From NCBI RefSeq assembly GCF_014646015.1, contig NZ_BMMQ01000002.1, positions 62,277 through 126,276 of the forward strand: a DNA stretch of 64,000 bases. Direction: 5' to 3'. Shown here one piece after another: positions 15,321 to 23,826 of the stretch. Position 1 is the first letter of the stretch. Every line of letters starts with the position of its first letter. A program made the position numbers and the translations under genes. The stretch is from Microbacterium nanhaiense (lineage in GTDB: Bacteria; Actinomycetota; Actinomycetes; Actinomycetales; Microbacteriaceae). Under the pieces are notes generated by a model. The model saw only the letters and a list, made by a program, of their open reading frames with translations, ran no database searches and was not told where the DNA came from.

Positions 15321-16979
15321 TTATGCGCGGTGCGCCGCGTAGTAGGCGAGAAGCGCGCGGGTCGACGCATCCTGCGCCGCGACCGCCGACTCGTCGCCCT
15401 CGATGGCGGGTGCGATCTGCAGGGCGAGCTGCTTGCCGAGCTCCACGCCCCACTGGTCGAACGAGTTGATGCCCCAGATCGTGCCCTGCGTGAAGGTGAT
15501 GTGCTCGTAGAGCGCGATCAGCTGGCCGAGCACGCTCGGGGTCAGGGACGGCGCGAAGATCGATGTCGTCGGGCGGTTGCCCTCGAAGGTGCGCGCGGCC
15601 ACGAGCGCTCCCGTCGTCCCCTCTGCCTCGACCTCTTCGGCGGTCTTACCGAAGGCGAGCGCCTTCGTCTGCGCGAGGAAGTTCGCCAGGAACAGTCCGT
15701 GGACGTCGCGGCCGCCGTCCTCGAGCGGGTAGGCGGGGTTGACGAAGGCGATGAAGTCGGCGGGGATGAGCCGCGTGCCCTGGTGGATCAGCTGGTAGAA
15801 CGCGTGCTGACCGTTGGTGCCGGGCTCGCCCCAGAACACCTCGCCCGTGTCGGTCGTAACCGGCGTGCCGTCCCAGCGCACGGACTTGCCGTTCGACTCC
15901 ATCGTCAGCTGCTGCAGGTAGGCGGGGAAGCGGTGCAGCTGCTGGGCGTAGGGGAGCACGGCGTGCGACTGCGCGCCGAGGAAGTTGGTGTACCAGACGT
16001 TGAGCAGGCCCATCAGCACCGGCACGTTCTGAGCGAGCGGCGTGCGGCGCACGTGCTCGTCGACCGCGTGGAATCCGGCGAGCAGCTCGCGGAACACCTC
16101 CGGCCCGAGGGCGATGGCGAGCGAGGTGCCGATCGCCGAGTCGACGGAGTAGCGTCCGCCGACCCAGTCCCAGAAGCCGAAGGCGTTGGCGGGGTCGATG
16201 CCGAAGTCGGCGACCTTGTCGAGCGCCGTCGACAGGGCGATGAAGTGCTTCGAGACGGCGTCCTTTCGGGCGTCCTCGTCGGTGAGGCCGAGGCGCTCCC
16301 ACAGCCAGGTGCGCGCGAGGCGGGCATTGGTGAGGGTCTCGAGCGTCGTGAAGGTCTTGGACGCCACGATGAACAGCGTCGTCTCGGGGTCGAGGTCGGC
16401 CGTCTTCTGCGCGAGATCGGTCGGATCGATGTTGGAGATGAAGCGCGCCTCGATGCCCGCATCGGCGTAGTTCTTGAGCGCCTCGTACACCATCACGGGG
16501 CCGAGGTCCGAGCCGCCGATGCCGATGTTCACGACGTGCGTGACGCGCTTGCCCGTCACGCCCGTCCACTCGCCGCTGCGCACGCGCGCCGCGAACTCGT
16601 CGATGCGCCCGAGCACCTCCTGCACATCGGCGTCGATGTCCTGGCCGTCGACCGTCAGCGCCGTGCCCGCGGGGTTGCGCAGGGCGGTGTGCAGCACGGC
16701 CCGATCCTCGGTCGTGTTGATGTGCTCGCCGGCGACCATGGCGGCGAAGCGCTCCGCCACGCCCGTCTCCTCCGCAAGGTGCACGAGCGCGGCGAGGATC
16801 TCGTCGGTGACGAGGTTCTTCGACAGGTCGACGTGGAGATCGGCGAGCGAGAAGGACAGCCTCTCGGCGCGCGCGGGATCCTCATCGAACCACGCACGAA
16901 GGTCGGGGGAGAAGCCGTCGCCGAGCTCGAGAAGCTCGTTCCAGGCACGGGTCTGAGTGGGATCCACGGGTGAGGTCAT
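15321..16979 (-). CDS. pgi: Glucose-6-phosphate isomerase
   Basis: 552 residues, normal bacterial length. It catalyses the reversible glucose-6-phosphate to fructose-6-phosphate step in the cytosol. Family signatures are visible: [18 protein letters not shown] near residue 150, a phosphate-binding SKTFTTLET near residue 208, WDWVGGRYS near residue 272, and [19 protein letters not shown] near residue 385 with its catalytic residues. The start ATG is preceded by TAGATT and a six-base gap on the minus strand, consistent with a leaderless transcript. It is monocistronic and faces its downstream neighbour across a terminator. Confidence 0.97.
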   Translation of the reverse strand: MTSPVDPTQTRAWNELLELGDGFSPDLRAWFDEDPARAERLSFSLADLHVDLSKNLVTDEILAALVHLAEETGVAERFAAMVAGEHINTTEDRAVLHTALRNPAGTALTVDGQDIDADVQEVLGRIDEFAARVRSGEWTGVTGKRVTHVVNIGIGGSDLGPVMVYEALKNYADAGIEARFISNIDPTDLAQKTADLDPETTLFIVASKTFTTLETLTNARLARTWLWERLGLTDEDARKDAVSKHFIALSTALDKVADFGIDPANAFGFWDWVGGRYSVDSAIGTSLAIALGPEVFRELLAGFHAVDEHVRRTPLAQNVPVLMGLLNVWYTNFLGAQSHAVLPYAQQLHRFPAYLQQLTMESNGKSVRWDGTPVTTDTGEVFWGEPGTNGQHAFYQLIHQGTRLIPADFIAFVNPAYPLEDGGRDVHGLFLANFLAQTKALAFGKTAEEVEAEGTTGALVAARTFEGNRPTTSIFAPSLTPSVLGQLIALYEHITFTQGTIWGINSFDQWGVELGKQLALQIAPAIEGDESAVAAQDASTRALLAYYAAHRA

Positions 16980-17117
16980 GGCTTCAATCTACCCGTGGTC
17001 GCCGCGGCACCGGAAGCCGGTGAGCCATGGCCGACGATGACCGTTTATGACGCGAATCGTGACGCAACGTGACGCTCCGCGCCGACGAACGGTGACCACC
17101 GGGGGTACCGTCGGGAC

Positions 17118-17630
17118 ATGGCACATTCCGACCCCGCCCCCGAACTCGTCGAACGATTCAAGCACGCGTTCCGCGATCACCCGCTCGCGGTCACGCTGAT
17201 CACGGCGACCACGCCGGAAGGGCCCGTGGGGCTCACGGCTTCGAGCGTCTCCTCGGTCGCGGTCGACCCGCCGGCGGTCTCGTTCTCGGTGACGCGCGCG
17301 ACCGGAACGGCGGGGGCGCTCCTGCGCGCGGACAATCTGCAGATCCACTTCCTCGCGCCCGAGCACGTCGAAACGGCCCGGCAGTTCTCCTTCACGGGCG
17401 GCGAACGCTTCACCGACGGCCAGGGGTGGTCGCGCGACGCCGACGGCGCGCTGCAGCTCGCCGGATCCCGCGGCCGCCTCACGGGGACGATCCGCGACAC
17501 GCTCTCGGTCGGCGGCTCCGTGCTGGTCGTCGCGCAGATCGACGCCGTGGAGCCGGGCGCCGCCGCGCAGCCGTTGATCTACTCGGATCGCGCGTTCCAC
17601 GCGTTCGACGCGGGGCACGCGGCGCTCTGA
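17118..17630 (+). CDS. Flavin reductase domain protein
   Basis: 170 residues. It has the HpaC/flavin reductase pattern: RDHPLAVTLITATTPEGPVGLTASSVSSVAVDPPAVSFSV at the start, LLRADNLQIHFLAPEH, then ERAFHAF-like YSDRAFHAFDAG at the end. Such proteins reduce FMN or FAD with NAD(P)H, often supplying a monooxygenase; none is adjacent. TACCGT at 17106-17111, followed by six bases and the ATG, suggests a leaderless transcript. Confidence 0.8.
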   Translation: MAHSDPAPELVERFKHAFRDHPLAVTLITATTPEGPVGLTASSVSSVAVDPPAVSFSVTRATGTAGALLRADNLQIHFLAPEHVETARQFSFTGGERFTDGQGWSRDADGALQLAGSRGRLTGTIRDTLSVGGSVLVVAQIDAVEPGAAAQPLIYSDRAFHAFDAGHAAL

Positions 17631-17757
17631 CGCGCGGGCCCGGTACATGGGCCGCGGGGCATATGTCCCTGCGTAGGCTCGAGAGGGCGGTGGGCAGCTG
17701 CCCGACGTATCCACGAAGGTGTGCGCCACGGCACACCGAAACCGAACGGCGGCGCCC

Positions 17758-18855
17758 ATGCCCCTCGAACTTTCCGCCACCCTCGGTCCGGTCCGCCGGA
17801 CCTACGCCGGTACCCAGGACTTCCCTCCGATGGCGAAGGCCTATTCGGAGGTGTCGCGCGTCGCGCGCGAAACCGGACTCTACGAGCGCGCGCCGCGCTT
17901 CTACGCGATGGTCGGCGCGGCGCTCGTGCTCGCTTTCGGCGGCGCCGTCGCCGGGTTCATCCTGCTCGGCGACAGCTGGTTCCAGCTCCTGATCGCCGCC
18001 GCGCTGGGCGTGATCTTCACGCAGGTCGCCTTCCTCGCACACGAGGCGGCGCACCGCCAGATCCTCGCCACGGGCCCCGCGAGCGACCGACTTGCTCGGA
18101 TCCTCGCCGGCTCGATCGGCCTGAGCGCCTCCTGGTGGGACAACAAGCACTCGCGGCATCACGGAAACCCGAACCGCGTGTCCAAGGATCCGGACATCGC
18201 GATCGACACGATCTCCTTCCTCGAGGAGGACGCGTCCTCCGCGCGCGGGCTGCGCCGGGCGATCACGCGCCATCAGGGCTGGCTGTTCTTCCCCCTGCTG
18301 ACGCTCGAAGGCCTGAACCTGCACTTCCGCAGCCTGCAGTACCTCCTCACGCCCGGGAAGGTGAAGGGTCGATGGACCGAGCTCGCGCTCATCACCGCGC
18401 GCTTCGCGCTCTACCTCACGCCGCTGTTCCTCCTCCTTCCCGTCGGCATGGCCTTCGCCTTCCTCGGCGTCCAGATGGCCGTCTTCGGCGTCTACATGGG
18501 CGCGTCCTTCGCCCCGAACCACAAGGGCATGCCGATCGTGGCCGCCGATGCCCGCCTCGACTTCTTCACGAAGCAGGTGCGCACCTCTCGCAACATCCGC
18601 GGAGGCTGGTGGGCGACGGCGCTCATGGGCGGCCTAAACTACCAGATCGAACACCACCTGTTCCCGAACATGGCGCGGCCGCACCTCGCGCGGGCCCGCC
18701 TGATCGTGCGCGACTTCTGCGAGAGCCGCGAGGTTCCCTACGCGGAGACCTCGCTCGGGCGCTCCTACCTGATCGTCGTGCGCTACCTCAATCGCGTGGG
18801 ACTCTCCGCGAGGGATCCGTTCGACTGCCCCGCTGCCGCGCAGTTCGGGCGATGA
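17758..18855 (+). CDS. Membrane fatty acid (acyl-CoA) desaturase
   Basis: 365 residues, integral membrane. The three histidine boxes of the di-iron desaturase/hydroxylase family are complete: HEAAH near residue 98, HSRHH near residue 137 and QIEHH near residue 301, separated by paired membrane helices. It introduces a double bond into acyl chains of membrane lipids using O2 and electrons from ferredoxin or a reductase; regiospecificity cannot be told. The start is uncertain: ATG 17758 was chosen, with an in-frame GTG at 17719 as alternative, and neither has a good ribosome binding site. No dedicated electron-transfer gene is adjacent. Confidence 0.88.
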   Translation: MPLELSATLGPVRRTYAGTQDFPPMAKAYSEVSRVARETGLYERAPRFYAMVGAALVLAFGGAVAGFILLGDSWFQLLIAAALGVIFTQVAFLAHEAAHRQILATGPASDRLARILAGSIGLSASWWDNKHSRHHGNPNRVSKDPDIAIDTISFLEEDASSARGLRRAITRHQGWLFFPLLTLEGLNLHFRSLQYLLTPGKVKGRWTELALITARFALYLTPLFLLLPVGMAFAFLGVQMAVFGVYMGASFAPNHKGMPIVAADARLDFFTKQVRTSRNIRGGWWATALMGGLNYQIEHHLFPNMARPHLARARLIVRDFCESREVPYAETSLGRSYLIVVRYLNRVGLSARDPFDCPAAAQFGR

Positions 18856-18930
18856 CCGCACACCGCGGGCGATGACCGCGCGCTCCGGTCGCTGAAGGCG
18901 CCGGAGCCGGCGTTTCGTACGATGGAGCAT

Positions 18931-21441
18931 ATGAGCACCAATCTCGCCGCCAACCTACCCCGTGAAGAGACGGCGGCGCGATCCGCCGCGATCTCACTGC
19001 ACAGCGTCCGCGTCGAGCTCGACGTCACCGGCGCGGTGCGACCCGAGCAGAGCGGCTTCCGCACGATCACGACGCTTCGATTCGATGCGAGCGTGGGCGG
19101 TACCTGGGTCGACTTCATCGGCGAGACCGTCGAACGAGTCGTCGTCAACGGCGCCGAGCGCCCCGTCGTCTGGGACGGCGCGCGGATCCGCGTGGACGGG
19201 CTCGAGCAGAGCAACGAGGTGCGCATCGAGGCCGTCGGCGCCTACAGCCGCTCGGGCGAGGGCCTGCACCGCTTCACGGACCCGGCGGACGGATCCACCT
19301 ACCTGTACACGCAGTACGAGCCGGCGGATTCGCGCCGCGTGATGGCGTGCTTCGAGCAGCCGGACCTGAAGGCCGAGTACACCTTCGTGATTACGGCGCC
19401 GGCGGGCTGGCACGTGCTGAGCAACCAGAGCGCGGTCGTGACGACGGGCGGCGGCTCCTCGCAGACCGTCGAGTTCGCACCCACGAAGCGCATCTCGTCC
19501 TACATCACCGCGGTCGCGGCCGGCCCGTACCACCGGGTGACAGACACGTGGACGAAGGGTGACCAGCGCGTCGAGCTCGGCGGGTACTGCCGCGCGTCGC
19601 TCGCGAACTCCTTCGACCATGAGGAGATCTTCGAGATCAGCCGGCAAGGGCTCGACTTCTTCGACGAGGCGTTCGGCTTCGCCTACCCGTGGGGCAAGTA
19701 CGACCAGATCTTCGTGCCCGAGTACAACCTCGCCGCGATGGAGAACCCCGGGCTCGTCACCTTCACCGAGAGCTACGTCTTCCGCGGCGCGGCGACCGAG
19801 GCGCAGCGCGAGGCGCGCGCGAACACGATCCTGCACGAGATGGCCCACATGTGGTTCGGGGATCTCGTGACGATGACCTGGTGGGACGACCTGTGGCTCA
19901 AGGAGTCGTTCGCCGACTACATGGGCTCGCACGCCTCCGCCGCCGCGACGCGATTCTCCGACGCGTGGGCGTCGTTCGCCGGTCGCCGCAAGGCATGGGC
20001 CTACGAGCAGGACCAGCTGCCCACGACGCACCCGATCGTCGCCGACATTCCGGACCTCGAGGCCGCCAAGCTTAACTTCGACGGCATCACCTACGCCAAG
20101 GGCGCATCGGTGCTGAAGCAGCTCGTCGCGTTCGTCGGTGAGGAGTCGTTCTTCGCCGGGGCCCGCGCTTACTTCCGCGAGCACGCCTATGGCAACACGA
20201 CGCTCGACGACCTGCTAGCGGCGCTCGAGGCCTCCTCGGGCCGCGACGTGCGAGCCTGGTCGACGGCGTGGCTCGAGACGACCGGGATGTCGACCCTGAC
20301 GCTCGAGGACGACCGTTCGGTGCTCGCACAGACGGATCCGAGACCGCATCGCCTCCGCATCGGCGCGTTCGCGTTCGAGGACGGCGCGCTCGTCCGCCGC
20401 GACAGCGTCGACCTCGACATCCATGAGGAGCGCACGCCGGTCGAGCTGCCGGACGCGGAGCTGATGCTCATCAACGACGGCGACCTCACCTACGCGAAGG
20501 CCCGGCTCGATGAGCGATCGCTCAAGGCCGTCGAACGGGCCCTATCGACGATCGACGACACGCTCGCCCGGGCCCTCGTCTGGTCGTCCTTGTGGAACGC
20601 GACCCGCGATGGCGAGCTGCCGGCCCTGCGCTACCTCGAGATCGTGCGGCGCCACGCGCCCGCCGAGCGTCACGTCGGGATCCTCGCCGGCGCGCTCGCC
20701 AACGCGGCGTTCACCGTCGAGCACTACGTCGTCGAGGAGCTGCGCGGCGACGTCGAGGAGCTGCGCGGCGACGTCCGCGGCGCCTGGCTCGAGACGGTCT
20801 GGGAGGGACTCGAGCGCGCCGAGCCCGGAAGCGGGGCGCAGCTGTCGTGGGCGCGCGCCCTGGGGCAGGCGGCCTCGGTGCACGATGCTCGCTCGGCCGA
20901 CATCGCGGCGATGCTCGACGGATCCGCGCCGACGCCCGACGGGCTCGTGCTCGACGCGGACCTGCGGTGGATCTGGGCACAGGCGCTCGCGACGACCGGC
21001 GTCTGGCGCAAGGAGCGGATCCGCGAGGAGCTCACCCGCGACGACACGATGTCGGGCCGCACGGCCGCGACCGCGGCCCTCGCGTCCCGCCCGAAGCCTC
21101 GCGTTCGCGAGGAGGCATGGCGCCAGGCGTGGGAGGACGAGACCCTCTCGAACGACCACCTCGGCGCGACGATCGACGGCATTCGCGCGGGCGGTCGGCG
21201 CGACCTCGTGGAGCGATTCGACGACGACTACTTCGCGCGGATCCTGCCGACGTGGCAGACCCGCTCGATCGAGACCGCGCGCCGCCTCGTGCGCGGCCTC
21301 TTCCCGGCCACACCGACTCTCGACGCGGTCGATGCGTGGCTCTCCGCCAATGCGGATGCCCCGGCCTCCCTGCGCCGGATCGTCATCGAGCAGCGCGACC
21401 ACCTCGCGCGCGAGCTCGACGTCAGGGCGAAGAACAGCTGA
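18931..21441 (+). CDS. pepN: Aminopeptidase N, M1 zinc metallopeptidase
   Basis: 836 residues from the ATG preceded by TACGAT (18918-18923); an in-frame ATG at 18922 would add three residues. The exopeptidase signature GAMEN appears as AAMENPG near residue 272, and the zinc site is HEMAHMWFGDLV with the third ligand Glu in KESFADY. The C-terminal ERAP1-like helical domain is complete. It removes N-terminal residues from peptides in the cytosol. An exact 21-base in-frame duplication (20731-20772) repeats VEELRGD in the C-terminal domain. A bidirectional hairpin ends the gene. Confidence 0.95.
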   Translation: MSTNLAANLPREETAARSAAISLHSVRVELDVTGAVRPEQSGFRTITTLRFDASVGGTWVDFIGETVERVVVNGAERPVVWDGARIRVDGLEQSNEVRIEAVGAYSRSGEGLHRFTDPADGSTYLYTQYEPADSRRVMACFEQPDLKAEYTFVITAPAGWHVLSNQSAVVTTGGGSSQTVEFAPTKRISSYITAVAAGPYHRVTDTWTKGDQRVELGGYCRASLANSFDHEEIFEISRQGLDFFDEAFGFAYPWGKYDQIFVPEYNLAAMENPGLVTFTESYVFRGAATEAQREARANTILHEMAHMWFGDLVTMTWWDDLWLKESFADYMGSHASAAATRFSDAWASFAGRRKAWAYEQDQLPTTHPIVADIPDLEAAKLNFDGITYAKGASVLKQLVAFVGEESFFAGARAYFREHAYGNTTLDDLLAALEASSGRDVRAWSTAWLETTGMSTLTLEDDRSVLAQTDPRPHRLRIGAFAFEDGALVRRDSVDLDIHEERTPVELPDAELMLINDGDLTYAKARLDERSLKAVERALSTIDDTLARALVWSSLWNATRDGELPALRYLEIVRRHAPAERHVGILAGALANAAFTVEHYVVEELRGDVEELRGDVRGAWLETVWEGLERAEPGSGAQLSWARALGQAASVHDARSADIAAMLDGSAPTPDGLVLDADLRWIWAQALATTGVWRKERIREELTRDDTMSGRTAATAALASRPKPRVREEAWRQAWEDETLSNDHLGATIDGIRAGGRRDLVERFDDDYFARILPTWQTRSIETARRLVRGLFPATPTLDAVDAWLSANADAPASLRRIVIEQRDHLARELDVRAKNS
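20731..20772 (+). repeat. Perfect 21-base in-frame tandem duplication in pepN
   Basis: Two identical 21-base copies (20731-20751 and 20752-20772) encode VEELRGD twice in the C-terminal helical domain of aminopeptidase N. Perfect identity suggests a recent slippage event. Confidence 0.9.
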
Positions 21442-21446
21442 ACGGA

Positions 21447-21470
21447 GAGGGCGGCCCGCGGGCCGCCCTC
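21447..21470. terminator. Bidirectional hairpin terminator
   Basis: GAGGGCGGCCC pairs with GGGCCGCCCTC around a GC dinucleotide, lying between the convergent pepN and TetR genes. Confidence 0.75.
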
Positions 21471-21474
21471 CTCG

Positions 21475-22083
21475 TCAGACCGTCGTCTGCTGAGGGATCG
21501 GCCACCAGCTCGGCATGCTGCGGTACAGTCGCGCCGCGAACGCCGCCGCGTCGTCGCTGTCGCTGTGTGCCCACAGCTCGATCACGCTCACGATCCCGCC
21601 CGCGACGAAGGCGGCCCCCACCTCGGTGTTCTCCGGCAGCTCGGGGTTGTGATCGCGCATCGCATCGATCGCGCTGGCGGCGTGAGTGAGGAAATGGTCG
21701 CGCAGACGCCCACGGAAGTCGAGCGACAGCGACGAGTCGAGCAGGCAGCGGATCGCGCGGCGATCGCGCGCGACGGCCGCGAGCACGTTCTCCGCGGCCG
21801 CCAGATAGGCGCGGGAGATCTGCTCGACCGAATCCCCGCGGCGCGGGCGAGCCGTCGCAGCGGCCTTGATGATGGCGGCGAAGGTATCGGCGGCCAGCTC
21901 GCCGACGCTCTCGTAATGACCGTAGAACGTCGTGCGGTGAATGCCGGCCTCCCGGCAGAGCTCGGCGACCCCGATGCTGCTCAGTTCCTCGCGAGCGAGC
22001 ATGCGCATGAGCGCTTCCTGCATGCGCTCGCGGCTGCGCACGGCCCGGGGATCGTCTGACGTCGTCGTCGAGATAATGCTCAT
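21475..22083 (-). CDS. TetR family regulator of the divergent ABC transporter
   Basis: 202 residues. The helix-turn-helix is clear (IGVAELCREAGIHRTTFYGHYESVGEL, residues 37-63). The C-terminal domain is the typical all-helical ligand-binding region. The start MSIISTT was chosen; an upstream in-frame ATG at 22101 would add six residues but would run into the palindrome at 22102-22118. It is divergent from the ABC pair starting at 22156, with one palindromic operator candidate between them, so it probably represses both. Confidence 0.85.
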   Translation of the reverse strand: MSIISTTTSDDPRAVRSRERMQEALMRMLAREELSSIGVAELCREAGIHRTTFYGHYESVGELAADTFAAIIKAAATARPRRGDSVEQISRAYLAAAENVLAAVARDRRAIRCLLDSSLSLDFRGRLRDHFLTHAASAIDAMRDHNPELPENTEVGAAFVAGGIVSVIELWAHSDSDDAAAFAARLYRSMPSWWPIPQQTTV

Positions 22084-22101
22084 CTGCCCAGTGTGCCTCA
22101 T

Positions 22102-22118
22102 CTGTCGCTCAGCGACAG
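22102..22118. promoter_or_regulatory. Palindromic TetR operator between divergent genes
   Basis: CTGTCGCT-C-AGCGACAG, a perfect palindrome with eight-base arms, midway between the TetR start (22083) and the ABC transporter start (22156). A GATAAT hexamer at 22141-22146 may be the -10 box of the transporter genes. Confidence 0.65.
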
Positions 22119-22155
22119 GCAACCGCCCAGCGCGAGGCGGGATAATGGTGCACCT

Positions 22156-23826
22156 ATGGTGCTCCGTATGCTGCGGGACGTGCCCGCCTCCGGTTGGATC
22201 CTCGTCGTCTTTTCGGCGCTGCGAGCCGGCCTCCTCGCCGCGACGGCCGTGACGATCGCGCGCGGTATCGATCTGGTCACGTCCGGAGGCGCGGCGGGCG
22301 GAGCCTGGGTCACCGCGCTCATCCTGCTCGCCGCCGCGGGGCTCGCGGCGGGCGTGGAAACCTGGATCCCCGCTCTCGCGCAGCCCGCCGAGGAGCGGCG
22401 CTGGCGCTCCCGCACCGCGCGCCGCTCGCTCGACGACTCGATCGACTCGGAGGAGGCCGCGGGCGAGCGGATCGCGCGATCGAGCGAAGAGGTCGAGCGT
22501 TACGCGCACTACCGCGCGAGCTTCCTCGGACCGCTCGCGGCGGGCGCGATCGTTCCGCTCGTCGTGCTCATCGTCATCGCCGCGTGTGTGTCCTGGGGCG
22601 CGTCCCTCATCCTCGCCGTCGGTACCGCCCTGGCGCCGGTCCTCGTCGCGGCCTTCCTCTCCCGGGTGCGTTCGTCCAGCGGCCGATACCGCGCGGTGTC
22701 GGGGCGGCTGACGGCCTCCTTCCTGGAGACGATGCGCGTGCGCCACACCATGCGAATGCTGGGCGGCGAGGCCGTTCGGCGGGCGAGCCTCGCGCGTCAG
22801 GCGCGGGCGCTCCGCGACGAGGTGATGGCGCTGCTGCGCCGCAACCAGCTCGTCATCCTCATCACCGATGCGGTCTTCGGCATCCTCGCGCTCGCCGCCG
22901 CCGCCGTCATCGCCGTATGGGGCGTGAGCGGCGGATGGCTGACCCCCGGGCTCGGCGTCGCGCTCGTGCTGTTGTCGGCGCTGTTGCGCGAGCCCGTCGA
23001 CCGGCTCGGGCGCTCGTTCTACGTCGGGCTCGCGGGCCGCGCGGCGGGGGAGCGGGTGCTCGCCGCGCTCCGCGAGGGAGGCCCCGCGGGCGCGGATCCG
23101 GTCGATGCACGCGTGCGGGGCGGAGCCGACGCCGCCCCGTCGGCGCCCCGCGCGGCGCTGGAGCTGCGGGGGACGACGATCGCCCGCGGCGGCGCGACTC
23201 CCGTACGGGGCATCGATCTCGACATCCCCGCGGGAAGCCTCAACGCGATCATCGGCACCTCCGGCGCGGGAAAATCGAGCCTGGCGCTCGCGCTCTCCGG
23301 GCTCGTCCCCGCGACCGGCATCCTCCTGGACGGCGCCCCCGCGGCGGCGGAGCGCCTGCGCGCCGCGGTCGCCTACGTGCCGCAGCGCGCGGTGCTCTTC
23401 CCCGGAACCGTCCGGGAGAACCTCGCCCTGGCCCGGCGGGACGCAACGGACGAGGAGATGAGGCGCGCGCTCGAGCGCGCGGGCCTCGCGCCGGACCAGG
23501 AGCTGCCGAGCGGGCTGGAGACGGTCGTGGGCGAGCACGCCGCGGGAGTGTCCGGCGGCCAGGCACAGCGCATCTCGATCGCCCGCGCGCTGCTGACGCG
23601 GCGCCCCATCCTCGTCGCCGACGAGGCGACCGCGCACCTCGACCCCGCCTCGTCGGCCCGCGTCCTGAGCGCCCTGCGCGCCGCGACGGCCGAACACACG
23701 GTCGTGATGATCACCCACCGGCTCGACGAGGCGGCGCTCGCGGATCGCGTCGTGCGCCTCGAGAAGGGACGGGTCGCCTCCCAGGGCGCGCCGGCCGAGG
23801 TCCTGACCACGGAGGAGGCGCGATGA
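22156..23826 (+). CDS. ABC exporter half-transporter, CydD-like
   Basis: 556 residues: six membrane helices (residues 10-310), then an ATPase domain with Walker A GTSGAGKSS near residue 372, signature VSGGQAQRI and Walker B ILVADEATAHLD. It overlaps the next gene by four bases, and the two would form a heterodimeric exporter. The arrangement resembles CydDC, the thiol exporter needed for cytochrome bd assembly, but no cydAB genes are here and the regulator is TetR, so a drug or metabolite exporter is equally possible. The start codon follows a GATAAT box closely, without a ribosome binding site. Confidence 0.8.
   Translation: MVLRMLRDVPASGWILVVFSALRAGLLAATAVTIARGIDLVTSGGAAGGAWVTALILLAAAGLAAGVETWIPALAQPAEERRWRSRTARRSLDDSIDSEEAAGERIARSSEEVERYAHYRASFLGPLAAGAIVPLVVLIVIAACVSWGASLILAVGTALAPVLVAAFLSRVRSSSGRYRAVSGRLTASFLETMRVRHTMRMLGGEAVRRASLARQARALRDEVMALLRRNQLVILITDAVFGILALAAAAVIAVWGVSGGWLTPGLGVALVLLSALLREPVDRLGRSFYVGLAGRAAGERVLAALREGGPAGADPVDARVRGGADAAPSAPRAALELRGTTIARGGATPVRGIDLDIPAGSLNAIIGTSGAGKSSLALALSGLVPATGILLDGAPAAAERLRAAVAYVPQRAVLFPGTVRENLALARRDATDEEMRRALERAGLAPDQELPSGLETVVGEHAAGVSGGQAQRISIARALLTRRPILVADEATAHLDPASSARVLSALRAATAEHTVVMITHRLDEAALADRVVRLEKGRVASQGAPAEVLTTEEAR

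Noticed and set aside
21475..23718. A 747-residue minus-strand frame through the ABC transporter
   Set aside because: Only the TetR portion (22083 to 21475) has family similarity; the rest is antisense of the transporter gene.
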